A stretch of DNA of 64,000 nucleotides from Lineus longissimus. Lineage: Eukaryota > Nemertea > Pilidiophora > Heteronemertea > Lineidae. The position numbers and the translations under genes are program-made. A model generated the notes under the pieces. That model saw only the letters and a program-made list of their open reading frames with translations. It did no database searches and was not told the DNA's origin. The DNA is taken from assembly GCF_910592395.1 (NCBI RefSeq), contig NC_088321.1:6262001-6326000 (forward strand), written 5' to 3'. Shown in pieces: positions 32,103-45,307 of the stretch. How positions within the stretch are numbered: the stretch's first letter is position 1; every line of letters begins with the position of its first letter.

Positions 32103-34807
32103 CTATAAAGTAAAATGACATGTTGTTGTGATGTTGCAAACACGTGTAAGTGCAAAAATAATTTGAGATAGAAAACTATTATTATTAAACCCAGATCGTC
32201 AATGTTTTAAGACTGGCTACGTACCCATCGCAACTGTGATAAGAATGAGATCACAGAAATATAAAATCAACTTTTTTTTACGATAACACAAAACATATCG
32301 GGTTATTCAGAGAAAAAAAACTGCCATTCATCTTAGTTGTATATCTAAGAGGGAGGGAAGCGCTGAACATATCTTAAGATTTGTTATCTAGGATTACATG
32401 TTTGTTCCTCCAATTATGAAGATTTACAAAGTATAAGGTGAAAAGAATGAACAAAAAATGAATCCAGTTTTAACAAAACAAAACTGCCCAGGTGTGCATT
32501 GTACAAGTGGTCGAGTTATTTACTTAGCTCTTATCGATACAAGATAGTTCCATTACCCTTCAGCCGATTGCGGCTTTTCTGAGGACGAACATTTTTGTAT
32601 CAAAGTCATAGTTATCTAGCTGTCTGCCCAGTAAAGTTTCTGTGAGCAGACTGTCGTTCATGTTCCATAGCGTGGTACTGAGATTTGTGGGACATTCACG
32701 ATCATTTCCCAGTAGTTGTAGCGAAGAAAACCCCGAATACCCGCAAATGTAGACTCCCAGGGCAGCCCATCGCATCATCCAATTTGGTCTCCTTATACCG
32801 GGCGACAGGACGAGGCCGGTCCAATGCGTTCGGAGTGGATCGCAGAAGAGGTGAACTTGCGGGTCGGTATACCTCATGGAACAGCGATCACACTTTGTCT
32901 CTGTGATAGTCTCTGGTGTTTAGTTTGGTCAGAAAATCATAGTCACTTTTACGCGCAAGGTCGAGCTGAGCAGCAGTCCCTGACAAAGACGGACAATCAG
33001 ATGATTTTTGAATGTTTGCTACCATAAGAAGGTTATTTTCTGCACACACTACGACAAAACGTTGATTTTCAAGATCAAGGACAGACATGTAATTTTGTAC
33101 TTAAAAACTTTCCTAATGGGTGGACAGAGTTCGACTGAGTCGGTAGACATGCTTAAAGAGCCCGACGCTATGTATATTTCTATTGTATTCGTCAGGTATG
33201 GAACGTGTCCAAGACATGTCTCATTTCTGTTTTTCATGTTTATCATCGATTGGTAACGGAAGCTAAAAGTGTAAGTACAATGAAAATGTCAAGTTTAATT
33301 TTACTCTTAATTTAAAACGACCAAAAACAATGGGTTAATATCCATTTTATTTCATGAAAATAGCTCAAAAATTGAAAAGGTTATGATTGGCCAAAGTTAG
33401 AGACTCAGCAAGGCTCATCAAAAAGTGGGACGGCTCGATAACTTGGCCTCTCTAATCTGAGAACAAAGAGCGAATAGCCAAGACTATATTAAAGAGCCAA
33501 GTGCCCCCCAGGAAAGCCACGACCCAAAGAAAAAGTAAAGGCTAATGAATACGATTATTATCTTTGGGAACCATAAGTCTAACAGGTACCCTACTTAATT
33601 TTTTTTTTGGTAACCACTGACGTTGTAAGACATAGCCACCCGGATAGCGGTATTGTCAGCAGTCTACCATGTCTGGATTTTTTTATCGTACTATCGTTAT
33701 ACCGTCTAAACAATACCGGTCCAGTGTACATTGTGCCTGCATTTCATACACTACGTACAATCAAACATGTTCGTCATTCCTGCCGTATCATGTAGCCTTT
33801 TGCGCAAATATTGCAAATAAAACTGTTTTAAAAAGGCATGATAGTGCTCAAATTTATAAATCCTTGAAACCGGCCAATTCAAGTAATGAGAGTAGGACCG
33901 CCTCATCACACTACTATCATTGCGCAAGGAGTGTGCATTTATTCTTCTTCACTAGCATCATACCCGTGGCGCGGGTTGTTTTAGGATGTGGGCTTACTGT
34001 GGGGTCGGGGCAATTTGGGTGAAATGAAATTATATGTCCATGATGTCTGGGGGTTGTGATGTTGTCTCGACTTATTTTGACGAACTATTTTGCGAATGGT
34101 GAAGAGGCAATGGCGTGTTACATACTTAGTACAACAAATGCCGCAGGCATAGTGGGTGGCAGCACCAGACGGAGGAAGTAGTTCGCCTAGGGTTTTTTTC
34201 GACACCCTCCGCACGGACTCCACTCGTTCCGGAACACTCACTTACTTGTTAATCTGCAGTGGTTAGCCTGTTTTAATTGCACTAAAGAAATGTTAATCGG
34301 GATTTTATATTATATTTTATATTTGCCCCGGGTATTCATATAGGGAGCTGTGCGCTACTTTGCGCCCAGTGCTTGGGTCGGGTGAGGCGGTTTTGTTATC
34401 ATGTGACGTGTATCACCTGATAAATTCTCATACGGTACTTAGAAAAATTAAGAGCGATTAACAACGTAAGGTGAAAGAGTACGACCAAAATAAAGGGGGA
34501 AAATTGCGGAGATGGATGAATGCTTTAAACATATAGTGGCCCCAATACTTTCTCGGATTATTTTTATATAATCCCACACTTTTGATTTAATAGATGGCCC
34601 CATATGCAAATCAGACCTGCTCAAAAGGCCCCTTATGTTAATGAGTAAGCCCATATATAGAAATAACAAAAAATGCTATTTCTCCGAGATCGCTGCAAAG
34701 TTTACCCATTTAACCCGGCGAGGTCAATCTCCATATCAACCACGACTATCAGAAAAAGTTTCGAGGTCATCCGATCTGAACTGACGGAGGAGATGTGTGA
34801 CAAACTA
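32103..34807. other. intron start with unrecognised minus-strand frames
   Basis: 32560-33250 has several overlapping minus-strand open stretches. One reads VLDLENQRFVVVCAENNLL; another GIRRPNWMMRWAALGVY. I recognise neither. They are not bounded by clear splice sites and may be remnants of a mobile element. 33250-34800 is AT-rich with no recognised features. Confidence 0.35.
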
Positions 34808-35265
34808 GAGAGGTTGCGGACCGTCCCCACTCCCACTCCCACTCCGAGGTGATTCCGTTTTGGCGTATTACGTCATCACTTCACGAGGGATTTCCCCGTC
34901 TTGCTCCACGAACTCGGACGATTTTACGAGTTGGAGGCCGCGAACTCGTAAGTGTTCTCCCACTTGCATTATCTTAGCTTTAGACATTTAAATGTAGTGA
35001 CAATGAAGAAGCAATATTCCTTACACACTGTTCTAGCACGTCACCTAAGTTGTAACAAGATTTTTTGTGTAAAAGACGTAGAAAACTTGTTGTTTTTGAA
35101 GTGTTCAATATTGTGTAGAACGGCCGTCACGTCGTAGGCCTGTCGCCCCAAAATATAGTTTCATGAATGAAACTCTGTTCCCCTCTGTACTTTTTGGATC
35201 CAGAAGTATTAAGGTAGCAGGAAGGGTTGGGCGTTTGTGGTTTCTGAGTCTGAGGGGGTTGGTGT

Positions 35266-35329
35266 CTGTTGACTGTGCTTTAAGAGAGACTAGGCATGGC
35301 GCCAGTCTCTCTTAAAGCACAGTCAACAG
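35266..35329. repeat. perfect 26-bp palindrome arms, 12-nt loop
   Basis: CTGTTGACTGTGCTTTAAGA and its extension to 35291 is the exact complement of 35304-35329. The loop is AGGCATGGCGCC. A second copy of the loop and right arm, with the sequence after it (CATTTGGTCTYAGTATTTGGG), lies at about 35645-35704. It may be the end of a nested element or an origin-like structure of the host transposon. Confidence 0.85.
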
Positions 35330-35875
35330 GCATTTGGTCTCAGTATTTGGGTTTTGATTGCCATGACTGTACCCCTGTAAAAGTCAGAGGAGGAGAAGTT
35401 TGGAATGATGAAAGCATTGAAGAAGTAGAAATGTTATTATTGAGGAAAGCAAAATTTATTATGAGACTAGAAGGCAGTGTCCTGACTTGATTATTTTGAA
35501 AATGGCGGTCTGAACACATTAAAAGGTGGAACATGGCATTTTATCGACTTTGAAGTGTTCCGCAGTTAAAGGGAGACTAGGCAGCAGCTAGGTAGGCAAG
35601 ATAAAGTCCTACAAATTTGCCAATAGGGGTCAGTCATATCTCTAGGCATGGCGCTAGTCTCTCTTAAAGCACAGTCAACAGGCATTTGGTCTTAGTATTT
35701 GGGTAAGTACAGAATCAAGGCAGCTCAGAGAGCAATGATTGAACGATGCTGTGGACAAGTCCAAGGATACTGCATCAGTCACGACCAACTTCTCATCAGA
35801 AAGCGTCACCACCAGCATATTCAATGTTCAGTTCCAACCTGTACCAGTCCAATGCACGCCTGTCATGGTCAGCAG

Positions 35876-36150
35876 TGGTCAGCTTAGCGCGATATGGAAC
35901 ATTCTTCCGAAACTCAAGCGAGGGAAGTCTGCTCATTAGCCTATCTCGCACACTGCTCCTTCTTGTCAAACATCGTAGTGAAATCGTGGTACAGTGGGGC
36001 GTCCTCGAGGATTGCAGCTGGTCGGACAGACGTGAGGTGGAATGTGGGCAGCTGCACTTCTTCGTTGATGTGCGATGGCAGATAGCACAGTTGTTGCGTT
36101 GCATGACAGCTGAAAGTGAATGTGATATCATAGAACTGAGGCGTTTGCAA
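35876..36150 (-). pseudogene. unrecognised exon-like segment, copy 1
   Basis: On the minus strand an acceptor-like TTCACCTATAG precedes about 36153. A frame then includes FYDITFTFSCHATQQL, CYLPSHINEEVQLPTFHLT and DFTTMFDKKEQCAR, and stops. A neighbouring frame continues LMSRLPSLEFRKNVPYRAKL. That tail recurs at 37337-37452 with the upstream part in a compatible order, so the segment is a duplicated and partly frame-broken coding relic. I do not recognise the protein. Confidence 0.35.
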
Positions 36151-37336
36151 TGAGACTATAGGTGAAGTAGAAGCAAGGAGTGAAATGGGCCATCTTCCAG
36201 TGACTAATATACAGAGTAAGGGCACTGGGTGTTTGTTAGATTCAGCATTGAATGTATTCCTCGTACAAGCGTGAATAGTGTGGACATACAGTGAGAGGTG
36301 AGAGACCCCTATTGACTACTTCTTGTAACTTTATCTTGGATAGTGCCCCTTTATCAAGACTGAAACCCACTGTGCGGGGCTAAGAAATTACCTTTATAAT
36401 CCTAGTTTGATAACCACTGTGTAGATGATTTGAAGAGTGCTCTGTGGATGTGTGCCTGTAATGTCAATGAAAGTATGATGAGGTGATGACGATAGTGGAA
36501 TGACGAAATATTGGAAAGAGATCTAGGCTATTCCTAGAAGAACATATGTCCTGTTTTGACTAGGTGGCGCATTTTAGAATCAGCAGTGAGCACTGTGTGT
36601 AACATGGTGGAGGCAGCGGAGATAATAACTGTGTCGAAAGTATTGTTATAGGGCCTTCCCTAGGCCCATGGGGTTAAATTTACAATCCACGATTGAAAAG
36701 ACGTAGTTTGATCGCATTCAACTATAAATACATTGAACAGTTGTGTTCCTTTAGTCAACCGATGACCTTTTGTTGGGCCATGATCGGGGATTGTAAACTG
36801 TAAATGTATTATGGACTGGGAGACGGGGGAAACACAAGTGAAACTGAAATAGACCAAAACAAGTGATTTTGGGGCTTTGGTTTAGACGCATGCCCCACAT
36901 GGGATTATACGGTTCATGTGAACTTGTTGACATCTACATGATCTAGTGCTGTTGGTCATGGTACATGGTAGGCCTAATTATCATGGCTATATGTTTCAGG
37001 AAAAGCTCGGAGTAAAATGAACTGCCGATGAATAATGATGTTGTTCATGTTTACCATGTTTACTAGTACATAGCCATAGGGTATGCACTGGCCAGTGCAC
37101 TTTCTGCATGTCGTCATGGTCATGTACGTGATACCTTGCATGTTTTGTTTTTTGAATGCGCATGCTTTTAGGGCAAAATCACTTGTACCAACACTAATGA
37201 ATAATGTCTTCTTATCCCTATGACTCCATACACAGTGAGGGCATTGTCCCATTCCCATCAAATGGTAACTTATTGTACCGTATTAGGTTGGAAGTTGGGG
37301 AGCAGATACCTACCTTTGCACGCCTGTCGTAATCAG

Positions 37337-37452
37337 TAGTGATGAGCTTAGCGCGATATGGAACATTCTTCAGAAACTCAAGCGAGGGAAGTCTGCTCAT
37401 TAGCATATCTCGCGCACTGCTCCTTCTTGTCAAACATCGTAGTGAAATCGTA
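37337..37452 (-). pseudogene. unrecognised exon-like segment, copy 2
   Basis: About 110 bp matching 35876-35990 (GCGCGATATGGAACATTCTTC, CAAGCGAGGGAAGTCTGCTC). On the minus strand it reads RDMLMSRLPSLEFLKNVPYR. The substitutions between the copies mostly keep this reading, which hints that it was coding when duplicated. Confidence 0.35.
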
Positions 37453-38166
37453 ACGGAAAACGTCTGGCTTTGCGCCAGACGTTGAGACTAATAAGTGAAG
37501 AACTAATAGGTAAAGAACTTCTACTTGCGCGAGACTGCTCTGATAAAATTATCATTGCAGAGACTACGGTGACGTACACATATATTTTTTACAATCAAAA
37601 ATGCCCTCAAAAGACGAAATGGAATGATTATTTTATTGATATTTCCTACTATATACCTTCCAATTATCACTTTATACAAATAGATCGGCGTTAGGTCGCA
37701 TGCTTTTCTTTCCTGGTGACACTATAAAGCAAAATAGTTGCAACCCCGTAAATGCGCTATAAGTCCAATAATAAGTGACGGTGACCCGTTATAAATGTTT
37801 CGCCAGCTTCGCTTTTTTGCCGCTACGCGGCGCGTTGGGCCCTTGCGTCTAGTTATCTTAGGACTGAAGTAATTCGTAGTTTTACAATAGAAATACGCAC
37901 ATGTTACAGAGGAAACGGCTTTTTACTAGCTGTAAATCACCAAAATTGTAGAATATTTCGTCTGCTTTATTTACTTTTTTTCTCGTACGTCGTTAATTTG
38001 GGTGATTTCCAGTTTGGCCGTGTGACTCGCAGGCTGGCCGAATGACGTCTCCCAACTCGGTTCCCGTTGGTGCGCGCAACCTACTTTTCGACGTCACGAG
38101 TTCCGAGAACGACTCCAGTTGAACTCGGAGTGGGAGTGGGAGTCGGGATGGTTTGCAACCTCTCTA

Positions 38167-40912
38167 CTATTTCAGCTCTACGTCCATTATAGTAGTGATT
38201 CTCCTAAGCAGCAATAACAATCAAGCATATTGTACATGTAGGACCGCGCCTTATCACACTGCTATCAGTGCACTTGATCGATGAACCAAAATCAGGCGAT
38301 GGTCTAGATGCAGGCAAACCACTTCAACTAGGCCACCAGATAAATAAACATCTGATATACAGGCCTAATTAAGCAACTAAACATAGACAGACCATAAATT
38401 TCTGTAAACTGAAGATCACCGTCCTCTAGTTTATCTCAAAATATTTGAAAATTTTACCCCCAGAAAAATCTTGAGGAGGGTCAAAAAAATTACATAAAAA
38501 ACATTTATTTGGGGGTCATTTTGACCCCGCGATCCTCCCCCTAATTAGTGCTTATACACCGTTAAATGGTGTAGGCTTATAATTTGTTTAATTAGTGTAA
38601 TTGAGAGGCCTGAAGTATGCAAGTCAAATAAACAGATCAAAACACCCGTCTCCTGGAAAAACACTCAAGACAGGATATTTTGACATGGCTCATGAAAACC
38701 TTTATACCCCCAATTTGGAACAGCCACTAAATTTTGTTTCTTGTAAACTGTCTGCAGATACTTGAACTTCCCGTCACCCCACTTGGAAACAATGACAGAC
38801 TGCATATTATTTAATTTTATTTATTTATTTAATCGTACATAATAGTACATTCAACAGAGTGCAGTGCTGTATTGTGCAGTGAGAAAAATAAATAGATGGA
38901 AGAACATTTTAAAAACAAGTTAGAAACAGGCAGCGAATGCCACAACTAATTACCAGTGATACTCAATTGAACTTGTTTATACAGATATTATATTGGCCAT
39001 CAACCTATTCAACGTGATTAAACTACTCTACTGATAATTATATCAGTACTTCGCCGTTGTAGCATTAACTTGAAATATTGGTATAGAAAGTGTTTCGCCG
39101 TATTTGGGTTTTATTGGACCACGATCCTTCATATTATGATAGATGGCGCAGTGTACACTACTACTACTCTGCCTATCCGTCCTGTAAAAAAACGGAAATC
39201 TTGGCTCTCAGAATAGGGCGTACCGGCTAGATAATGTCATATCATATTGTCAAATTTGATCAAAATTTCAAAACAAAAACTTCGGATTTTAAAACTTGAT
39301 CGATGACGCACCCATTCAATCAAAATGAAATGACCCAGGGCCATTGTGCTCATGGTATAGATATTTGGTGGTTAGAAATTCACCCTGGTTAAGAAACATG
39401 CTACATGTATAGTATATACAGGTCAAACCAAAGTTTATATGACAAGTGATGTATGATTGTTTGGAGTATACCATAACGATATCATCGAAAACAGGTCACT
39501 AATAAGCGAGATATTGCACTTTTTACCTTTTTCAGTTTTGGCCTCCTGGTGGTCAAGTGGAGAATCAGATCGGGTGCTAAGACCCCACCTAGAGCGTGAG
39601 GGATGCAAACGTTTTTGCTGTTATGAATGCTGTTGTACCTGCTTTGATCCTAGCAACATTTTCTCTTGAATACACAACATGCTGTGTATACAATGTACAG
39701 GCACGCGCATTGTCTAGAGTACACATCAGACTTCGCTGGCTGGAGAAAACTGTTTTGGTCATATGGCACACATGACATCCAAAAACCGGGGCTCCATACG
39801 CCTTAGATTTACTTGGGGGTCATAGCCAGATGTTGAATTGGCCCCAGCTTGAAGGGAAGCGGGGAGTTCTTCCACCGCCACCGCCACCGCCATTTTTTCT
39901 CCAGCTGACATTATTGATGACGCGGTTATGTTGATTCGCCTCTGCTGTGCATGCAACCAACTTGTTCATGCGTACACATCAGTCTGCTACATCGCCACTT
40001 CGATAAAAGATAGTGGTATTAAGAATCTCTTTCCAAAAAGGGTTTTATCTTATTCCGACTTGGAGGGATACCGTAGATTATTTTTGTAACCGTTTTCAAC
40101 AAACGCGTATGAAGCTTGCTAGAATTAGATTGCGACTTAATTATAGGAACATCTTCAGACGTCACAATAGCAACCGAAATGATTACCTAACGGTAGTCAA
40201 TCACTTAACCGATCACCTGCGAAATGCCCAGTCTTATCAATGGAAGCATGCCTTTTATCACGGATATGCCTTTCACTGCAAGAGGAAAATTTAACATCAA
40301 CTGTATTCAACACATGAAATATGTCTCAATGTACGTATGAACAAAGAAATCCTGAACGAAAACGCTGAGTGAACGACGACTCACTAGGGAGTTTCCGCAT
40401 CGCTTACGATTACGATTAAGATTACGATTTCAAAGTCGTAATCGTAATACTCTCAAGACCGGCATGAACCAGAAATTTAGTTTCCGCATTCACACCAACG
40501 ACTTGGTGTACTGTTGTATGGGGCCCTATACTCTGCTCTCATGCTCTGGGTGCATGCTGTCGTAGTGGTGCGAAAGCTCACTTATCTAGGCCAACGTCGT
40601 CGTTGAACATGTTGAATGGGCAAATGGTTTTTATTCAGGTCGCCAAATATATGGGGGCGAAGGCTACTCTCAAGTGATATTTTGATGGCTTCCCATATTA
40701 TTCATACCTGCGTAGTGTGTCTTCTTTCCCATTCCTGCATGGTTAGTAAGTAACACGCGAAATACCCTGAAGCTCAAGATGCGTAAGATTTTAGTACCCC
40801 CCCCCCCCCCGTATGAGAATCAATCAAATAGACCCCGCAGAAGACCAGAAAAGCCATAAACACTTCATCAAATTGATACCAACAAGGTCTCAGTCCTTTT
40901 TTACCCCTCAGC
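38167..40912. other. intron with a repeat fragment
   Basis: Mostly AT-rich and unannotated. Around 39322-39570 is a degenerate, inverted fragment of the AGCTCACCTC-type element: CAAAATGAAATGACCCAGGG at its right end, and TTGGCCTCCTGGTGGTCAAG as a module remnant. A short inverted run of ATTACGATT/AATCGTAAT lies near 40408-40450. A poly-C tract lies near 40798-40810. Confidence 0.45.
39759..39929 (-). other. weak candidate exon
   Basis: The minus strand reads MSAGEKMAVAVAVEELPASL, then a further 30 codons without recognisable motifs. The alanine/valine run derives from a GCCACC triplet repeat. There is no good donor at its end. I do not assign a function and chance is likely. Confidence 0.15.
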
Positions 40913-41170
40913 CCAATGGCCTAGAGGGGTATTGTCGTCACGTACGCCGTCCGTCCGGGCGGGCGTCTGCTACTTGGTTTCCGTCGATTTCTAGGAGAAC
41001 AGCTTTGACAATCAATTCAATTTTTGGTATGTACATTTGGGGTGACTAGAGGAAGGTTCCTTTTGAAAACGGGCTTGTTCCGATTATCAATATGGCCACC
41101 AGGGCGGCGTGTTTGAAATTGGTTTCCGTCAATTTCGAGGAGAACCGTTCGTCCGATCAAATTCATTTTT

Positions 41171-43223
41171 AGCTCAGCTGACAAAGTCAGCTGAGCTTGT
41201 CAAACAAGCTGCTCAGTGGCGTCCGTCTGTCAGTCCGTCCGTCCGTCCGTCCGTCCGTCCGTCCGTCCGTCCGTCCGTTAAACCCATGGTGCACATTTTG
41301 TAACCGTAAGACCTAGAGACTTCAATTTTGCATTTCTGGATACTTCTGGTCAAACTCTACTTTCAAAACAAAATTTGTCGCCACTCGACCTACTTCCTGC
41401 GAGCGAGAGCGCATGAAGGAAACTGGCCTTTATCGGCCTAGGAGCAGCAGAATTAGTCGAAATATGCTTTAATATTAAGATAAAATTCTTGAAAAACTAT
41501 TTTATTGAGAAAAAGTTCAAAATTTTAACAGGAGAGGGCGCTACCTGCCTTTTAATTATTTCTGCTGATTCAAATTCCCGCCCGATGACGTCAGCCATCA
41601 ATGAAGTCTCCTATTTGCCAGTTCTCAAAACATGGCAGCTACACAAAAAAGCAGCAGTAGCTCCAGGAATAAATCACTGTTCACTTCAGCTTCGTAATCG
41701 ATTGTACCCCCACTTTATTGTGTTTTGTGTGGTGTTCCTATTCAATCAACGATGTGAGGCCTTATTATGTTGGTTTTAATTGAGAAGGTGCATTTTAGCG
41801 GCCTACGAAATACCGAAGCGGAGACAAAATGGCGGCATGTTGTTTACTCGATCCATGTGCAATAATCTTGGAGCTCAATGACACTCAGCTCGATGACGAT
41901 GGTAGTCTGGTAGGCGATATTATCACCAGTTCGTTTCAGTGGTAGTCGTAAGGTCTTTAGGGACTACTTTCAGAAATTAGTTCTTGAAAATTTGGCCACA
42001 TTTCTGTGAAAACGATATCGGAAGTGCATGCTCTGTTATTCGCGATGACATCGCCGATGTATTTTGAAGTGGAGAATTCCCACAGTATGTGCAGTGAATC
42101 GGCATGATTCTGTTCGCCTATTAAGTTTTAGTTCTACGATTCTTTCATGAGTAAAAAGTAGACATTCTAAGCAATACAATAATGTCACTCCCATAAAAAT
42201 TGATTGGAAATTGAGGGAGTACGGCACTCTCTTCGGCAACTGACAGCGCTGAAAAAATACATTGCATACTGTACAATACCAAATAGCGTAGGGAATCACC
42301 AGAAATGACGTCATCGCTGGTCTAAATAGAAAACTACGGTGGCGCAGTAGAGCACAAGAAAAGGTTTAGCATTAACTTCGTCATGCAAGCTTCAGCAACA
42401 AAACGATTTCTCATGAATGATTTACTTGATCATCATCAGCTTGTTTCCCCTGATAGATAAAAAAATGATTTACAATTTCCACCAAAGTTTTCTATTTTGT
42501 GTATAGTCACATGTTATTTAACTGGCAAGGAGCCAAGCAGACAATCAAAAGTTACTATTGTTCAATAAAACATAATTTTCTTAACTCTGTCATATTTTTC
42601 ACTTTCATACTAAACAACGCAGGTTTCCCTTCATGACTCAAGAATAATTCTTTAGACATTTTTAATGACTCGGAATCCATGCACTCTGATTCTCCATAAA
42701 TGGATGTATGGTTTGACCAATTCTTGCATGACATGTCCACCAAACAAAATGTGAATGCAGTCCGGCAAAGAGGAACAACCAACCATTCACTTCGACTTTT
42801 AAAGGCTACATGGTTCCAAGAAAATACATTTATACTACCAAGTAAAACGTTCATCCTACATTTTCGTTCATATGTAGTCTAGCATTTACTTGTTTTGGTA
42901 GCAAATACTGATTTCTAAAAATCCTTTGCTTTCACAAGAACTAAACTATTCCAATTTTTGAAGCATACTAAATACTTCAAAATTTGGAGTAAAAGCTTAT
43001 GCTAGTTTTTATTCATATGGCCCATCAACAGGTGCATACCATAAACCATGAGAATGTTCCAACAGTGGCATAATTATGTCAACCAAAAACATTGGTACCG
43101 TAGTGAACGCAAAAGGATATCAAATACCATGGAGCATGCCATTTTCATGCATAATGAACTAAACACCGGGAAGATATTAATGATATTAACTCAGCTGAGC
43201 GCCAGGCCCTTGGGCCTCTTGTT
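41171..43223 (+). mobile_element. AGCTCAGCTG palindromic-end element, copy 2 (HINE-like)
   Basis: A 2053-bp element starting AGCTCAGCTGACAAAGTCAG, followed by a (GTCC)n microsatellite (about 41230-41279). It ends ACTCAGCTGAGCGCCAGG with the AGGCCCTTGGGCCT hairpin and CTTGTT. It was inserted between the T-run and GGTATGT of its host: the undisturbed module at 41021-41030 reads TTTTTGGTAT. No target duplication beyond possible Ts is seen, as expected for rolling-circle (Helentron-like) elements. Perfect TGACGTCA sites lie at 41586 and 42306. No gene was recognised inside. Confidence 0.75.
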
Positions 43224-43253
43224 GGTATGTACTTTGGGGGTGACTAGAGGAAG

Positions 43254-43322
43254 TATTCCGAGTGGTGTGACGTCACCAAGCGTGTTCGAAGCGAGACCAA
43301 CTTATTCATATGTTCTTTGGAA
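43254..43322 (+). repeat. DIRS terminal repeat A1
   Basis: 69 bp starting TATTCCGAGTGGTGTGACGT, identical to A2 at 50659-50727. It contains a perfect TGACGTCA palindrome (43268-43275), so each A repeat carries a CRE/ATF-like site at the element's 5' end, a plausible promoter element. Confidence 0.92.
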
Positions 43323-44297
43323 CGCACGGGCGCAGGACGTGCGTCCAGCGCGCTGCGGCAGTTCGACCGGCCAACTGGGATTGGCTGTGCTTGGTAAGTA
43401 TTTGAACCTTGCGGTTCGGGTGGTAATCTTTCAAAGATGGACCACACTTGATTGGGAATCATTAGATTGCCCATAGTTGAACCTTTCGGAGGTTAACAAA
43501 TTGGATGGCGATCTTGGCGAAGATGGGCCACAGATGGTGGGGATCTTCGGGATCGCCTACGCATACTAGCTAGGACCTTTCGGAGGTTTAGTTTTGGAAT
43601 GGTAATCTTCTCGAAGATAGGCCATAGGGATTCATACTTGAACCTTTCGGAGGTTAAATTTGGATGGCGCTCTTTGCAAAGAGCACACGCACACTGAGAA
43701 CCTCAAGAATACTACCTAGTATCGAAGGCGGAGGAAAGGATAGATTATTTGGCTCGACCATTTTGGAAACCATTCCGGTTTCTTTGCTTGGGTGATGTTT
43801 GGCGATCTAATATGATCCTTCCCCCCAGCTATCATGGTGCAGGCACTTGGTGCAGACATTCAATAAAATGTATGTTTAGGAAAGCCCAAGCGCTGAGAGC
43901 AATAAGAGATTGTTGCGGCTATTGTTTTTGGGTCGCTGGTAGGGTGTAGTGTAGGGGCTTTATATAATCTATAGGGGCAATCGGCTTACGACCCCGGTCA
44001 TAGTTCAATGGAGTGGAGCGGTTTTGTTGTTCGTTTTCGTTTGGCCCTTTTGTTCCCGGCGAAAGAAGGAGAAGTCGGAATGTCGACGTGTCTTTTGTTT
44101 GGAGAGTCAGTGTTTTTCCTCTTACCCTGAAAGGTATCGGGGAGTATGTTTCGGGTTGTTGTTGGTGCTCGGCGAGGGGATATTGCCCGAAGGCGGAGAT
44201 TACATAAGAGAGTCATTTGACAACGTGTTGAGGGTCCTTGAGATCAGAATAAATTCTTGGGTGCGCGTAGGGCGAGCCATTCGCTACTTGATTCAAG
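43323..44297 (+). other. DIRS 5' leader with short tandem repeats
   Basis: After A1 the leader contains three or four degenerate units of about 75 bp, each with TTGAACCTTTCGGAGGTTA (or a near match) and ATCTT-GAAGATGG. They lie between about 43400 and 43680. The short frames here are not convincing. The leader ends at the gag ATG at 44298. Confidence 0.6.
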
Positions 44298-44537
44298 ATG
44301 ACGGACACATCGGACAACGTTGCTTCTGTCGCGGGCCCATCTACCCCGAAGGTGTGGCTCCGGGATAGACACTCTCTGAAGGGAAAAGACATCTTACCGG
44401 TCGTGTTGCGGCTGAAAGCGTTAGAACAGGTACCGGAGGAGGATTTTGCAAGTCCCTCAAAACGCTACCCGTTGGCAACATTCACGGAAAAGGACTTGGA
44501 GAAGCAGATCCTGGCGCTAACTGGATATGAAATGAAG
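44298..44537 (+). CDS. DIRS gag, exon 1
   Basis: ATG at 44298 opens MTDTSDNVASVAGPSTPKVW and runs 80 codons to the donor ATGAAG|GTAGGA, phase 0. If the intron were read through, the frame would stop at 44594. The 306-bp intron (44538-44843) ends in a long pyrimidine tract and CATATCAG. An additional upstream exon is not excluded. Gag presumably coats the element's RNA. Confidence 0.7.
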
Positions 44538-44843
44538 GTAGGAATTTCCCCCTTTTTTCCTTTGGTTTGGGGGTCACTGTTTTTTGAATGGTGATGCTAG
44601 ACCCTTATTGGGGAATATAGCCGATGGAAACAAATTTTAGAAGTTTAGCCAGCCGACTACGGATGAAAGCCTCCAGGTCTCAAAGAGGCAGACTTGTCTT
44701 TGTTTTGTTTTTTCTCCGTTTCTCAGAGGATGATGACGATGGTAATTGTAGGTAATGGTGATGATGATGTTTCCGGTGATGATGATGATGATATAGACTG
44801 ATAAAGTATACATGGTGTTTTTTTTCTTTCTTTCCCATATCAG

Positions 44844-45011
44844 GTTCTATTGGACATGGGGGCGAAAGAAGACACGTTTCGTAATAAGAGACTGGTTGTA
44901 CACTGCGCTATCATGGAGGCGAACCAGGGCGGAGCTCCAGACGCCCAGGTCTTGTCCACGGGAGCCACACTGACGCCAGAGGATAAGGGAAAAGGGAAAG
45001 GCACAAAGAGG
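44844..45011 (+). CDS. DIRS gag, exon 2
   Basis: 56 codons, phase 0 at both ends. The acceptor is CCCATATCAG and the donor AAGAGG|GTAAGT. The peptide includes VLLDMGAKEDTFRNKRLV and a lysine/glycine-rich end. The following 296-bp intron (45012-45307) ends TTTTTCAG. Confidence 0.7.
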
Positions 45012-45307
45012 GTAAGTGTTGGGGCCCTCTCTTTTTTTCCCGCAAAAAGGAAAGTGTTTAATTGAAAGGTGATGACGCTGCATGGCAGGTAATGGCGTAT
45101 TTGAGGTTATTCCTTTCCCTGCATAGGCTAAACCTAGGTCATATAGCGTAGGTGACTATCGGAACATCAATATTATAGGGCAACGAAACTAACACGCCAG
45201 GCAAACACGGAATTACCATTGACCACACGATATACTGTTAGTGATTAAGAATTTGAGAGGCGCGGTTGTTTTGTTTTTTTTTACCTAAAAACTATGGCCT
45301 TTTTCAG

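Larger units (their letters stand above)
34808..38164. mobile_element. 3357-bp TIR element flanked by TA
   Basis: The left end GAGAGGTTGCGGACCGTCCC, continuing CACTCCCACTCCCACTCCGAG, is inverted at the right end (ACTCGGAGTGGGAGTGGGAG...GCAACCTCTC). TA flanks both sides (34806-34807, 38165-38166), so a TA target is likely. The ends are rich in CpG and ACGTCA words. The interior contains a long palindrome, a duplicated coding-like segment and no recognisable transposase. The superfamily is unassigned. Confidence 0.75.

Noticed and set aside
40013-40294. 93-codon plus-strand ORF rich in arginine
   Set aside because: No recognisable domain, biased composition, no splice sites and no repeats to suggest a source.
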